DNA from: Mycolicibacterium neoaurum
GTDB taxonomy: Bacteria > Actinomycetota > Actinomycetes > Mycobacteriales > Mycobacteriaceae
Assembly: GCF_036946495.1 (NCBI RefSeq)
Contig: NZ_JAQIIX010000002.1
Location: 558,001-622,000 of the forward strand
DNA: 64,000 bases
Reading direction: 5' to 3'
Shown: piece after piece, positions 32,641-41,822 of the stretch
Position numbering within the stretch: position 1 is the stretch's first letter
Layout of the letters: each line of letters begins with the position of its first letter
Made by a program: the position numbers and the translations under genes
Notes under the pieces: generated by a model
What the model was told of the DNA's origin: nothing
The model's input: the letters and a program-made list of their open reading frames with translations, nothing else
Database searches by the model: none

Positions 32641-33385
32641 TTGCTGCCCATCCCCCGTCCACACTGAGCACCGCGCCGTGGATGTTGGCGGCCTCGTCGG
32701 AGGCCAGGAACAGCACCGCCGCGGCGACTTCGTCCGGGGTACTCATCCGTCGGGACGGGATACGTGCGAGCACGGGCGCAACGTGGTCGGCGGACTCGGC
32801 AGCACGTTCGGTGGCGATCGGGCCCGGCGCGACGGCATTGACGCGCACCCCCACGGGTCCGTACTCGGCCGCACACGATTTGGTCAGCGAATGCACGGCG
32901 GCCTTGGTCGAGTTGTACAGCGCCGACTTGTCACCACCGATCAACCCGGTGATGGATCCGATGTTGACGATCGCACCGTGGCCGCGCCGGACCATCCCCG
33001 GTGCCAGCGCGCCGGTCAGCAGGAACGGGGCGATGACATTGGCCCGATAGGACTCCAGCAGGGTGGCCTCCGAGATCCGTTCGGTCGGCTCGGGTGTGGA
33101 CCAGATCCCGGCATTGTTGACCAGGATGTCGACCTCCCCCGCAGCGGTGACCATGTCCCGCACCGCGCCCTCGCCTGCCGCCAGATCGGCCGCGACGAAG
33201 CTCGCCCGACCCCCGCGCGCGCCGATATCGGCAACGACGGAGGCACCGCGCTGCGCATTGCGACCGGTGACGATGACATCCGCGCCCGCCGCGGCAAACG
33301 CGCGGGCGATGGCCACCCCGAGACCGGCGGTGGAGCCGGTGATCAATGCTGTGCGACCGGCGAAAAGCGTAGTGTTCGGACTCAT
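32636..33385 (-). CDS. Short-chain dehydrogenase/reductase
   Basis: 249 residues, classical SDR: ALITGSTAGLGVAIARAFAAAG (cofactor), DILVNNAGIWS, catalytic GSITGLIGGDKSALYNSTKAA (Ser-Tyr-Lys) and RVNAVAPGPIATERA. Residues around the second strand (TGRNAQRG) suggest NADP preference. It is divergent from a TetR gene with two matching 14-bp dyads between and over the starts, so it is probably that regulator's target. Substrate unknown. Confidence 0.88.
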   Translation of the reverse strand: MSPNTTLFAGRTALITGSTAGLGVAIARAFAAAGADVIVTGRNAQRGASVVADIGARGGRASFVAADLAAGEGAVRDMVTAAGEVDILVNNAGIWSTPEPTERISEATLLESYRANVIAPFLLTGALAPGMVRRGHGAIVNIGSITGLIGGDKSALYNSTKAAVHSLTKSCAAEYGPVGVRVNAVAPGPIATERAAESADHVAPVLARIPSRRMSTPDEVAAAVLFLASDEAANIHGAVLSVDGGWAAT

Positions 33386-33391
33386 GAGTCC
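33378..33391. promoter_or_regulatory. TetR operator candidate, copy 1
   Basis: GGACTCATGAGTCC is a perfect 14-bp palindrome across the SDR start codon. It shares GGAC-N6-GTCC with copy 2 at 33412, centres 34 bp apart. Confidence 0.5.
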
Positions 33392-33403
33392 ATGTGTAGG
33401 CCG

Positions 33404-34015
33404 ATGAAAATGGACCTGCAAGTCCAAAATCTGACCCGCAAGGGAGCCGCCACCCGGCAGCGCATCATCGAGGGTGCGGCCGCCGAGATCCGGGATCGCG
33501 GGGTGGTGCTGACCACCCTCGACGACATCATGGGTCGCACCGCGACATCGAAGAGCCAACTGTTCCACTACTTCCCCGGCGGCAAGGAGCAACTGCTGTT
33601 GGAGGTGGCCCGCCACGAGGCCGAACAGGTGCTCGCCGACCAACAACCCCACCTGGGTGCGTTGACCTCCTGGGCGGCCTGGCAGCGCTGGCGCGACACC
33701 GTGGTGGACCGCTACCGCCGCCAGGGCCCGAGTTGTCCACTGAGCACCCTGATGTCCGAGATCGGGCGCAGTACACCGGGAGCACAGGCGGTCACCGAGT
33801 CGTTGATGCGGCGCTGGCACGACGAGATCACCGCGGGTATCCGCGCGATGCAGAGCCAGGACAAGGTCGACGTGAGCGTGGACGCCGAACAAGCAGCCGC
33901 GGCATTGCTGGCCGGGGTGCAGGGTGGTGTCGGAATCCTGATGGCCACCGGCGATATCGGCTACCTGGAGGCCGCTCTCGACATCGGCATCCGGGGCCTG
34001 CGGAGTGCCCGATGA
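33404..34015 (+). CDS. TetR-family regulator
   Basis: 203 residues. The HTH is RQRIIEGAAAEIRDRGVVLTTLDDIMGRTATSKSQLFHYFPGGKEQLL as contiguous TetR helices 1-4; a C-terminal helical domain of the AcrR/TetR_C type follows (PLSTLMSEIG). ATG at 33404 or 33410 are the only reasonable starts, and copy 2 of the dyad then lies inside the first codons. It overlaps the RidA-type gene by ATGA and is divergent from the SDR gene. Confidence 0.85.
   Translation: MKMDLQVQNLTRKGAATRQRIIEGAAAEIRDRGVVLTTLDDIMGRTATSKSQLFHYFPGGKEQLLLEVARHEAEQVLADQQPHLGALTSWAAWQRWRDTVVDRYRRQGPSCPLSTLMSEIGRSTPGAQAVTESLMRRWHDEITAGIRAMQSQDKVDVSVDAEQAAAALLAGVQGGVGILMATGDIGYLEAALDIGIRGLRSAR
33412..33425. promoter_or_regulatory. TetR operator candidate, copy 2
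   Basis: GGACCTGCAAGTCC has GGAC/GTCC arms around a near-palindromic centre, extended by T and A on both sides. It is a typical TetR-family site and overlaps the first codons of the tetR gene. Confidence 0.55.
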
Positions 34016-34410
34016 CCGATATCGTGCGGGCGTCACCGGAAATCGGCTACCTGAGCCCGCAGTCGTTCGCCGAACTCGGCATCTCGCAGACCGTCGTCGC
34101 CGGTGGCACGGTGTATGTGTCCGGTATCGCACCGCTGACGCCCGAATTCGACGTGGTCAGTCCGGATCTCGACGTGCAGTTGCGTTTCGTGCTCGACGTG
34201 CTCGATCGCTCACTCATCGCCGCGGGCACCGACCGGACCCGGCTGGTCGCCTGGACCATCTATGCCCGCGACCTGACTGCGCTGTCGGGTTGTCTTCCCA
34301 TACTGCGTGATTGGGTCGGGGAACACCGTCCCACCAGCACCTGGATCGGCGCGGCCGGGTTCATCCACCCCGCACAGCTGATCGAACTGACCGCCACCGC
34401 CGTGATCTGA
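34012..34410 (+). CDS. RidA-family protein
   Basis: 132 residues of the YjgF/YER057c/UK114 fold: QTVVAGGTVYVSGIAPLTP near the N-terminus, VQLRFVLDVLDRSLIAAGTDRTRLVAWTIYARD in the middle and WIGAAGFIHPAQLIELTATAVI at the end. RidA proteins hydrolyse reactive enamines/imines; this one lacks the strict RidA C-terminal signature, so it may be another Rid subgroup. Coupled to tetR by an ATGA overlap. Confidence 0.85.
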   Translation: MTDIVRASPEIGYLSPQSFAELGISQTVVAGGTVYVSGIAPLTPEFDVVSPDLDVQLRFVLDVLDRSLIAAGTDRTRLVAWTIYARDLTALSGCLPILRDWVGEHRPTSTWIGAAGFIHPAQLIELTATAVI

Positions 34411-34451
34411 GGAGCCGCAGCCGCCCTCAGTGCGGGTGCGCCTCCACAAAT

Positions 34452-35705
34452 CTACGAGAAAGCGGATCCCAGCCGCTCCAGGTATTCGTCGACGTCACCG
34501 ACCGCCGACTCGGCGGCGAACACACTGATCGCGATGGTGTCGCCGACACCGGTCACACAGTGGGTCAGCCCGACCATCGGTGACAGCCCCGGGAACGCCG
34601 CCGCCAGCCGCACCGGCCTCCCGCCGAAGGCGAAATCCGCGGGGCCACAATTGACACTGGAGACCACGGTGTTCCCGGTCACCGCCGCCGCCCGCACCGC
34701 CGGATCGAACTGGCTCACACCCCATCGCAGCAGCGGCGCCGGGGTGGCCGCGAAGGCACGATCGGAGGCACGCATCGCCGGATGCGCGGCACGGGCGCGA
34801 CGGTCGGCGAGTTCGCCGGCAATCGCCGCACGGCGTTGGGGCACAGCAAGATCGGGATGCAGGCCGACGCCGACCGTGCCGAAATGGTTGTAGGCACGGC
34901 GCGGGCCCGGTTTGGTCATCGTGACCTCGGCGCCGAGCCTGGATGTGTCCTCCCCGAGCGCGGACAAGTGATCGTCCAGCGCCGCCGAGATGGCCGACAG
35001 CGCGGCGACGGTCACCGTCGCACCGGCGAGCTCGGCGCGGTCGAACACCAGTGTGCGCATGCTGCGCAGGCCGGCCGGAGTGGCGTTGGTGCGCAGCGGG
35101 GGCCTCGGCGGCGCCGGGGCCGGTACGCGCCCAGCCTCGGTGTCGCGCAGCAACTCTCGGTGCGCCTTGGCCGCCTCGATGCTGCGCCACACCAGCAGCG
35201 CCGGGTGACCATACCTGGGTCGGATCGATTCCACGACGGCGCGCCTGCCGAACATCACCGCCGCGGGTGCGCAGGTCCGCCCGCCACCGCCGAGGGCGTG
35301 GGTGATCTGCAGTACCGCAACGGTTGCCGGTCCTGTGACACCTGGGACATCGGTGATATCGATGAAAAGGTGGATGCGCCAGGGCATCACCCGCGCATCG
35401 AGTTGATGGTCGACCAAAGCCACCACGGCCGAAAGGCAGGCGGCCCAATCGCCGGGTGGATAAGTGGTCAACCGGTCCCGATTTACCTCGGCAGGAACCC
35501 ATTGCGGGTACTGCAGCCGAGATTCGTCGTGCACACGGCGCGACAGATCGACGGAGGCGCGCGCGTTGGCGATCAACTCGTCGACGGCCGTGTCAAGGTC
35601 ATCGGGCACACCGTCGAAGGCGTAGAGCAGGAACGTGTCGTTGGGGATCTTGGCCGACATCCAGAACATCTGGGCGTCGACCGCGGTCAACCTATCGGTG
35701 GACAC
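34452..35705 (-). CDS. WS/DGAT-like acyltransferase with degenerate active site
   Basis: 417 residues. It begins RLTAVDAQMFWMSAKIPNDTFLL, typical of mycobacterial wax ester synthase/diacylglycerol acyltransferases, and ends with a DUF1298-type C-terminal domain (NTVVSSVNCGPADFAFGG, FPGLSPMVGLTHCVTGVGDTIAISVF). The catalytic HHxxxDG site is replaced by THALGGG in LQITHALGGGGRT, losing the first His and the Asp. It is the last gene of the mce operon and overlaps the upstream hydrolase by 14 bp. It may bind lipid without transferring acyl groups, or use other residues. Confidence 0.78.
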   Translation of the reverse strand: MSTDRLTAVDAQMFWMSAKIPNDTFLLYAFDGVPDDLDTAVDELIANARASVDLSRRVHDESRLQYPQWVPAEVNRDRLTTYPPGDWAACLSAVVALVDHQLDARVMPWRIHLFIDITDVPGVTGPATVAVLQITHALGGGGRTCAPAAVMFGRRAVVESIRPRYGHPALLVWRSIEAAKAHRELLRDTEAGRVPAPAPPRPPLRTNATPAGLRSMRTLVFDRAELAGATVTVAALSAISAALDDHLSALGEDTSRLGAEVTMTKPGPRRAYNHFGTVGVGLHPDLAVPQRRAAIAGELADRRARAAHPAMRASDRAFAATPAPLLRWGVSQFDPAVRAAAVTGNTVVSSVNCGPADFAFGGRPVRLAAAFPGLSPMVGLTHCVTGVGDTIAISVFAAESAVGDVDEYLERLGSAFS

Positions 35706-36606
35706 TTCCGATGAACTCCAGAATGTGGTGCGCGGTGGCGTCGGGCTGGTCGAGCTGCAGAAAATGCCCGCCGCCCTCGACCACCCGCGCGGAGCTGCCC
35801 GTCGGCAACACCCGACGCACCCACTCGGTGTAATCGGCTGAGGCACAACCGTCATCGCTGCCGTGCAGATACAACGTCGGCAGCACCGGTGCCTGTAACC
35901 AGTGCCGCTGTAGTTCGGCATAGCGGGCCGGGGGCCTCGAGTTGCGCACCATCGCGCGGTAGTAACCCAGCGCCGCCCGCCAGTTGGCCGGCGCGCCGAT
36001 GGCCTGCAGCACCTGGCCGACATCGTCGGTACCGTCGTATCCCGGAGACCAGTCCCGCCACAATCGCGGGACCACCCGCTCGGCGACCCGCTCAGGCAGC
36101 CAAGGCAATTGGAAGAACAGGATGTACCAGCTGCGGCGCAGCTGCCGGGGTAGGCGCGCCATCAGCCGGCCGGCATCGGCGAGACCGGTGCGCGACCGGA
36201 ACGCCGCCGACGGCGGTACCGACATGATGGTCGCCTTCACGAACGGACTGTTCGGCATGGCTGCCAAACCGGTGGCCGCCATCGCACCCCAGTCGTGGCC
36301 GATGATGACATCGCGACCGGTCGGTCCGGCGGCGTCGAGTACCCGCAGCGCGTCATCCATCAACGCGCCGACGTGATAACTGTCCAGTGCCGACAGCGAG
36401 GACGGTGCGTATCCGCGCATGAACGGGGCGACCACCCGCCAACCCGCGTCGGCCAACCGCGGCGCCACCTCGCGCCACCCGTTGGCGGTATCGGGGAAAC
36501 CGTGCAGGCAGACCGCGACCGGGGCGGTCGCGTCGGTCCAGTCGCCCCAGGTCAGCGCGCGCAGCGTGACATCGTCGGTGACGATCTCCAGGGTGCCCGC
36601 TGCCAC
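35692..36606 (-). CDS. Alpha/beta hydrolase, epoxide hydrolase-like
   Basis: 304 residues, GTG start 4 bp after the Mam gene stop. The oxyanion motif is CLHGFPDTANGW, the nucleophile elbow GHDWGAMAATG places Asp as nucleophile (epoxide hydrolase/dehalogenase type), the acid is in HGSDDGC, and the base in EGGGHFLQLDQP. A cap domain with LRRSWYILFFQLPWLPE precedes the acid. Location inside a mce operon suggests action on an imported lipid or sterol derivative. Confidence 0.85.
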   Translation of the reverse strand: MAAGTLEIVTDDVTLRALTWGDWTDATAPVAVCLHGFPDTANGWREVAPRLADAGWRVVAPFMRGYAPSSLSALDSYHVGALMDDALRVLDAAGPTGRDVIIGHDWGAMAATGLAAMPNSPFVKATIMSVPPSAAFRSRTGLADAGRLMARLPRQLRRSWYILFFQLPWLPERVAERVVPRLWRDWSPGYDGTDDVGQVLQAIGAPANWRAALGYYRAMVRNSRPPARYAELQRHWLQAPVLPTLYLHGSDDGCASADYTEWVRRVLPTGSSARVVEGGGHFLQLDQPDATAHHILEFIGSVHR

Positions 36607-36610
36607 GTGG

Positions 36611-37252
36611 CTAGACCGGGTCGAAACCGGAGATGAGCCAGCGATCGCCGTGCTTCTCCATGGTCACCCGCACGCTGGAGGCGGTGTCGGTGGGGGCGTC
36701 ACCTCCGACGACGACGGTCTGGTTGACGAAGACGATCACCACTGCCTTGTTCGGATCCGCCGACACCGAGGCGGCCGCGGGCACCGTCGCCACCGCCGAG
36801 ATCTGCTTCTCCTTGGCACCGGGGATGACCACGTCGGTGGTCAGGTCGGTGTAGGCCTGGGCGAAATCGCCGGTCAGCAGGGAGCGGGCATCGGTCAGTT
36901 GCTGTTCGACGGTGTCGGGCTGGTACGACAGCAGCGCGACGGTGCTGTCCTTGGCCACCTGGACCGATTCGATCCGGGCGAGATCACCGTCGCGTACCGA
37001 ATTGTCCTGCCACTTAAGGAATCCCGCGACCAGACCGAGGATCAGCGCCAGTCCGGGCAGGATGCCGTAGGCGAGCACACGTCCCCACCGCGTTCCCTGC
37101 GCGGCGGATTCACCGGTGGATGCGACCGCGGCCTCGGTGTTTTCCGTGCTTTCGGTGCTTTCCGTGCTCTCGGGCGACTCGACGGTCTCATCGAGTTCGA
37201 CGGCCGTGGACTCGACGTCCGGAGTGTCGGATTCGGGTTTGTTCTCGGTCAC
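36611..37252 (-). CDS. Mce-associated membrane protein (Mam), second
   Basis: 213 residues, GTG start overlapping the previous stop (GTGA). A long acidic Ser/Thr/Glu-rich N-terminal tail (SPESTESTESTENTEAA) precedes one membrane helix (LAYGILPGLALILGLVAGFL) and an extracytoplasmic NTF2-like domain ending VTMEKHGDRWLISGFDPV. This is the Mam architecture found after mceF in mycobacterial mce operons; such proteins stabilise the Mce transporter. Confidence 0.85.
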   Translation of the reverse strand: MTENKPESDTPDVESTAVELDETVESPESTESTESTENTEAAVASTGESAAQGTRWGRVLAYGILPGLALILGLVAGFLKWQDNSVRDGDLARIESVQVAKDSTVALLSYQPDTVEQQLTDARSLLTGDFAQAYTDLTTDVVIPGAKEKQISAVATVPAAASVSADPNKAVVIVFVNQTVVVGGDAPTDTASSVRVTMEKHGDRWLISGFDPV

Positions 37253-37917
37253 GGCACGAACTCCACGTTGGACACCTTCACCTGGTCATCGCCGACGTCC
37301 TGCACGGTCACGCGCATCCGCCACAGTCGGGGTTGTTGTTCGGCAGCACCGGCATTGGAGGTCTGCACGGTCACCGCGACCAGCACGCGCGCCTCGGTAT
37401 CGGTGTCGGACTCCAGCCCGGCCTCGGTGACCGAACCCACCGATTTCGACTGTGCCTGCTTGACGACGTCGACGAACGGCGCGGCACGCTGTTCGAAATC
37501 ATCGTAGAAAGAGCCCGTCGCCGAATCGAGGATGCGCTGGACATCACTCTCGGCATGTTCCCAGTCGATGGTGGTCAGGTTGATCGCCCCCTGCCTGCCG
37601 ACCTGGAGGAACAGCTCACGCTTGGCCTCGAGCTTCTGGGACTCGTAGGTCCGGAACCCCAGCCAGCCGACCAGGCCGGCGAGGGCGAGCACCACGACGA
37701 GTCCGACGATGGTGGCCAACCGCAGGTGCGATCCGCTGTCGGCCGTCGCGGCCTTCTCGGCCTCGTCGAAGTCTTCAGCACTCTCGGTGTCTTCGGAGAC
37801 CTCCGAAGCCATACCCTCGTCGGCACCCTCTGCCGACTCGGCATCCTCGGACTTCGCTGCGGTCTCTGCTGCGGACTCGCTCACCGCCCCGGTGGGGGTA
37901 GCAGCATCGTCTGCCAT
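37249..37917 (-). CDS. Mce-associated membrane protein (Mam), first
   Basis: 222 residues. An acidic tail (SEVSEDTESAEDFDEAEKAA) is followed by a single membrane helix (LATIVGLVVVLALAGLVGWLGF) and an extracytoplasmic domain with DWEHAESDVQRILDSATGSFYDDFEQRA, the typical Mam start. It overlaps the end of mceF by 37 bp and the next Mam gene by 4 bp. Confidence 0.86.
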   Translation of the reverse strand: MADDAATPTGAVSESAAETAAKSEDAESAEGADEGMASEVSEDTESAEDFDEAEKAATADSGSHLRLATIVGLVVVLALAGLVGWLGFRTYESQKLEAKRELFLQVGRQGAINLTTIDWEHAESDVQRILDSATGSFYDDFEQRAAPFVDVVKQAQSKSVGSVTEAGLESDTDTEARVLVAVTVQTSNAGAAEQQPRLWRMRVTVQDVGDDQVKVSNVEFVP

Positions 37918-39347
37918 GTTTGCTCCTCGTTCGCGGTGCGACCCAGATTGGACTGTGTGTACACCTTGCCGTCCGGTCCAACGTACGTGCCGCTTGCCGG
38001 ATCGTATTCGGCGGCCGCGACGGCGGGCGGTTCCGGTGCCGGCGCCGGTACCGTTTCCGCCGGTTGCTGGCCCGGACGCAGTTGGGGAACGGCCTGGCCG
38101 GACAGGGTGGCGTTCGGGTCGCCCTTCCAGTTGTTGCCGTCGTTGAGCGGGACGTAGGTCTCGTCACTCTCGCACATCGCCACGGTGGGCGCCCGCTTGC
38201 CCGGGACGGTGATACACGGCAGGTTGCGGGCGCCACGGACGTTGTTCGGCGAATCCTGCGGGATGCGGCAGTAGAGATCGCCGGCCGGCCGGTCGGGATA
38301 ATCCTCCAGCGCCGCGACCCGCTGCTGTTGAGCAGGCAGGAAGCCGGTGGTGCACGCCGGTGGCAGGTTCAGGTTCAGGTTGAAGTTCAGGTACGCGCCC
38401 TTGTAGTCCTGCTTGGTGTTGCGGTTGGCGGTACCGGTCGCCTGGGTGGTGGCGGTGCCCTGCGGCAGCAGCACCAGCAGCTGCTCCAGCGCGGGCTGGT
38501 AGGCGATGGCCACCTCGTTGATATTGACCAGGTTGGCCAGCACGATCGGCAGCGTCGGCTGCAACCGGTCGAGCAGCGCGCGCACCTCCTCGGCCGCGCC
38601 GGGTCCTTGCTGCAGGATCGACCGCACCGCTCCGTCGTGATCGCGCAGTTCGGCGGTGACGGTGGCCAGATTGGATGCCCACGCCCTGATCGAGCCTGCG
38701 GTATCGGTCTGGCTGTCCAGCACGGGCTTGGACTGATCGATCAACGCGGTCAGTGGATCCAGGTTGGCGCGCGCGTCGATGGCCAACGCGGTGGAACCCT
38801 TGACCAGGCGGTTGAGATCGGGTCCCAGCCCGCCGACGGCCAGGTACGCCTCGTCGACGGCGGTACGCAGGTTGTCACCGGGGATCGCCTGCAGCCCACG
38901 GTTGGTGGCATCGAGCAGGGTGTTGACGTCCATCGGCACCGTCGTCCGGTCCAATGGGATGACATCACCGTCACGCAGATCCGGTCCCCCGGAGGTGCGC
39001 GGCAACAGTTCGACGAACAATTCGCCGACGGCCGTCTGACTGTGGACGGCCGCATCCAGATCCGCCGGGATGGCCACGCCGGACTCCAGGGACAACACTG
39101 CCTCGACGGTGCCGCGTTCGGTCAGGCCGACCTTCTCGACCCGACCCACCTGCGAGCCGCGGTAGGTGACATTGCTGCGTTCGTAGAGTCCACCGGTCTC
39201 GGGTAGCTCCAGGGTGACGCGGTAGTGCCCGACGCCGAACAGCAGATTGGGCAGCCGCATATAGCTGAAGGCCATGATGCCGATGGCGACGATGGAGATG
39301 GCGATGAAGACCGCCACCTGTATCAGGATTTTCCTGGTCAGCACCAT
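37881..39347 (-). CDS. mceF: MCE family protein MceF
   Basis: 488 residues. One N-terminal helix (ILIQVAVFIAISIVAIGIMAFSYM) anchors an MlaD/MCE domain at about 38-115 (YRVTLELPETGGLYERSNVTYRGSQVGRVEKV), followed by the long helical Mce domain (to about 300) that forms the lipid tunnel, and a C-terminal extension with PAQQQRVAALEDYPDRPAGDLYCRIPQD. The start is one base after the mceE stop. It is the last of six Mce subunits. Confidence 0.9.
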   Translation of the reverse strand: MVLTRKILIQVAVFIAISIVAIGIMAFSYMRLPNLLFGVGHYRVTLELPETGGLYERSNVTYRGSQVGRVEKVGLTERGTVEAVLSLESGVAIPADLDAAVHSQTAVGELFVELLPRTSGGPDLRDGDVIPLDRTTVPMDVNTLLDATNRGLQAIPGDNLRTAVDEAYLAVGGLGPDLNRLVKGSTALAIDARANLDPLTALIDQSKPVLDSQTDTAGSIRAWASNLATVTAELRDHDGAVRSILQQGPGAAEEVRALLDRLQPTLPIVLANLVNINEVAIAYQPALEQLLVLLPQGTATTQATGTANRNTKQDYKGAYLNFNLNLNLPPACTTGFLPAQQQRVAALEDYPDRPAGDLYCRIPQDSPNNVRGARNLPCITVPGKRAPTVAMCESDETYVPLNDGNNWKGDPNATLSGQAVPQLRPGQQPAETVPAPAPEPPAVAAAEYDPASGTYVGPDGKVYTQSNLGRTANEEQTWQTMLLPPPGR

Positions 39348-39348
39348 G

Positions 39349-40479
39349 TCATCGCCCCTGATCCCAACGATACGGCGCCACAAGGGGATTCACCGCGGTG
39401 TACGGACTGGGCAGCTGCCCGATCGTGCGACCCCATTGCATCTCCAGCTCGGTGAGGTCGCCCTCCCACCGGGTCCCGGTGAACAGGCCCTGGTCCATCC
39501 GGCTCAGGGTCAGGTCGACGACCAGGGTGAGGTTGGCGTAGTCGCCGCGCATCCAGTTGGTGATCGTTTCCTTGGGGAACGGGTAGGTGGTGAGGAAGCT
39601 GAGTCCCCTGGTCAGCGCGGGACCGGCATTGGCCAGTGATTCCAGCGTGGGCCCAAGGGCTTTCAGCTCTGCGACGAGCGCGTCGCGGGTCTGGTTGGTC
39701 GAGTCGGCGGCCAGCGCACTGAACCGGCCGAGCTGCACCAGGGCCTCGGCGAGGATGTCGCGTTGATCCTTGAGCACCTCGACCGCCTCGGGCAGCGTCT
39801 GCAATGCCCTGTCCACCACCGGTTTCTGCTCGGCGACCTGACCGACCAGCGAGTTCAGACTCTCGGCGGCGGCGATGATATCGCCCTTCTGGTCGTTGTT
39901 GTAGGCGATGAACCGGTCCAGCTGCTCGATCAGACTGCGCAGGTCGGCCTCGCGGCCGGTGAACGCCTGACTGAAGGCTGCGGTGATGTCCTGCACGTTG
40001 CCGAGCCCACCGCCATTGAGCAGCAAGGAAATTGCGGCGAGTGTCTGCTCGGTGGTCGGGTATGCGCCGCTGGATTCCAGCGGTATCACCGCGCCCGCCT
40101 GCAACCGGCCCTGCGGATCCGGTGGGGCTGCGAGCTCGATGTGCTGGGATCCGAGCAGGCTGGTCTGACCGAGTTTGGCGGTCGCATTGGCCGGCAGCAC
40201 CACGTCACCGTTGAGGCTCATGGTGACCAGCGCGTGCCAACCCTGTCGTTCGATACCGGTGACGTTGCCGACGGTCACATCACCGACCCGGACCCGCGAG
40301 TTCGGCGAGAGGTGATCGATATCGGGCATCTGGGCCTGGACGGTGTACGAGCCGGGGCCACGTCCCTCCACACCGGGTAGGGCCACCGAATTCAGGCCCT
40401 TCCACTGGCATCCGGTGGCAGCCGCCGCGACGATCAGCAGCGAACCGAGTATCCGTGTCCTCACAAGCCGCGCCCTCAT
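39349..40479 (-). CDS. mceE: MCE family lipoprotein MceE
   Basis: 376 residues. A lipoprotein signal (ILGSLLIVAAAATGC, Cys 23) marks the Lpr/MceE subunit, followed by an MCE domain (YTVQAQMPDIDHLSPNSRVRVGDVTVGNV) and the helical barrel region with many AL/EQL heptads. The ATG overlaps the mceD stop (ATGA). Confidence 0.91.
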   Translation of the reverse strand: MRARLVRTRILGSLLIVAAAATGCQWKGLNSVALPGVEGRGPGSYTVQAQMPDIDHLSPNSRVRVGDVTVGNVTGIERQGWHALVTMSLNGDVVLPANATAKLGQTSLLGSQHIELAAPPDPQGRLQAGAVIPLESSGAYPTTEQTLAAISLLLNGGGLGNVQDITAAFSQAFTGREADLRSLIEQLDRFIAYNNDQKGDIIAAAESLNSLVGQVAEQKPVVDRALQTLPEAVEVLKDQRDILAEALVQLGRFSALAADSTNQTRDALVAELKALGPTLESLANAGPALTRGLSFLTTYPFPKETITNWMRGDYANLTLVVDLTLSRMDQGLFTGTRWEGDLTELEMQWGRTIGQLPSPYTAVNPLVAPYRWDQGR

Positions 40480-41822
40480 GAGCCGGGTCCTGTCGGGACC
40501 ATCAGTCCGGGCAGCCCGGCGGCCGGGTTGGTCGGCTGCGCGAGTTCGGCGGCCAACGGCGGGCCGGGCACCGGCGCCGCCGGACCGTTCGGATCCACCG
40601 GCGCGGGCGGTGGCGGCGGACCGGCGGGCGGGATGTAATCCGGACGCAGCCAATCCTCGCTCCAGGTCAGCTCATTGGGCCGCGCCGAGGCGGTGACACC
40701 GAGGTTCTGGCCGATCGGCAGGAAGTTGTACTGCCGGTTCTTGACGATCGGCGCCAGGTACTGCACGCAGAGCTTGGAGGACTGCTCGGCGTTGAGCCGT
40801 GAGGCGGCCTGTACCGCGCCGCACAGGAAGCTGATCGGGTTGGCGAAGTTGTTGATCACCGGGACGCTGGACACCGCACCCTGAGCGGGTTGGTAGATGT
40901 TGATGTAGTTCTGGAAGCTGGTCGGCGCGACGTGCAGGAACTGTTTCAGGTCGCCGAGGCTCTCGTTCAGCGCCGTGGTCACCCCGGCGAGCTTGTCCGA
41001 TGTGGTGCCGAGGGTTTCGCGGTTGTCGGCCACGAAATTCTGTACCAGCCCCACCGTCTCGGACAGGTCCTGGACCGCATTGCCCACCTCGGTCGGATTG
41101 TCGGCCAGCGTACCGGTCACCGAGGCCAGGTTCTGGTTGAGCGCGCGCATCACATCGGTGCTGTCCTGCAGCGCCGAGACCAGGATCGACAGGTTCTTCA
41201 CGGTGGCGAACACATCGGTGCTGTGATCGCCGACCGCCGAGATCGCCTGGGACAGCTTGACCAGGGTGGCACGGATATCGGCGCCCTGACCGCGCAAATT
41301 GTCCGCCGCGGTGTTGATGAACGCCCCCAGCTCGCTGACGCCGCCGGGTTCGGTGGGCTGCAGCGTCTCGGTGATGCGATGCAGTTGCTCACGGACGTCG
41401 TCGTATTCGACGGGGACCACGGTGCGGTCCTGGCCGATGACGGCGTTGTCCTGCAGAACCGGTCCCTCGGAATAGGTCGGGGTCAGCTGAATCGCTCGTG
41501 AGGTCACCAGCATCGGCGACAGGATGGCGGCGTTGACGTTCTCGGGCACCTTGTGGCTGCCGTCGTACCAGAACGAGATCTTGACCCGCTCCGGTTCCGG
41601 CTCGATCTTCTCGATCCGGCCGACCGGGACACCGAGGATGACCACATCGTCGCCGACGAAGATGCCGTTGCTGCTGTCGAAGTACGCCACCACATTGACG
41701 CGGTTGAGCGTCTCGGCGGTACGCACCACGAGATAGACACCGGCGCCGAGGATCGCGACGAGCGCGAGGGCCAGCGTGATGCGGACGGCGTTGTGCCGGG
41801 ACGGAGCCGAAGATGACGTCAC
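40476..41822 (-). CDS. mceD: MCE family protein MceD
   Basis: 448 residues, GTG start overlapping the mceC stop. An N-terminal helix (ITLALALVAILGAGVYLVV) precedes an MCE domain (NVVAYFDSSNGIFVGDDVVILGVPVGRIEKI) and the helical region. The C-terminal 60 residues are rich in Pro and Ala, ending PAAGLPGLMVPTGPGS. Fourth Mce subunit of the operon. Confidence 0.91.
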   Translation of the reverse strand: MTSSSAPSRHNAVRITLALALVAILGAGVYLVVRTAETLNRVNVVAYFDSSNGIFVGDDVVILGVPVGRIEKIEPEPERVKISFWYDGSHKVPENVNAAILSPMLVTSRAIQLTPTYSEGPVLQDNAVIGQDRTVVPVEYDDVREQLHRITETLQPTEPGGVSELGAFINTAADNLRGQGADIRATLVKLSQAISAVGDHSTDVFATVKNLSILVSALQDSTDVMRALNQNLASVTGTLADNPTEVGNAVQDLSETVGLVQNFVADNRETLGTTSDKLAGVTTALNESLGDLKQFLHVAPTSFQNYINIYQPAQGAVSSVPVINNFANPISFLCGAVQAASRLNAEQSSKLCVQYLAPIVKNRQYNFLPIGQNLGVTASARPNELTWSEDWLRPDYIPPAGPPPPPAPVDPNGPAAPVPGPPLAAELAQPTNPAAGLPGLMVPTGPGS

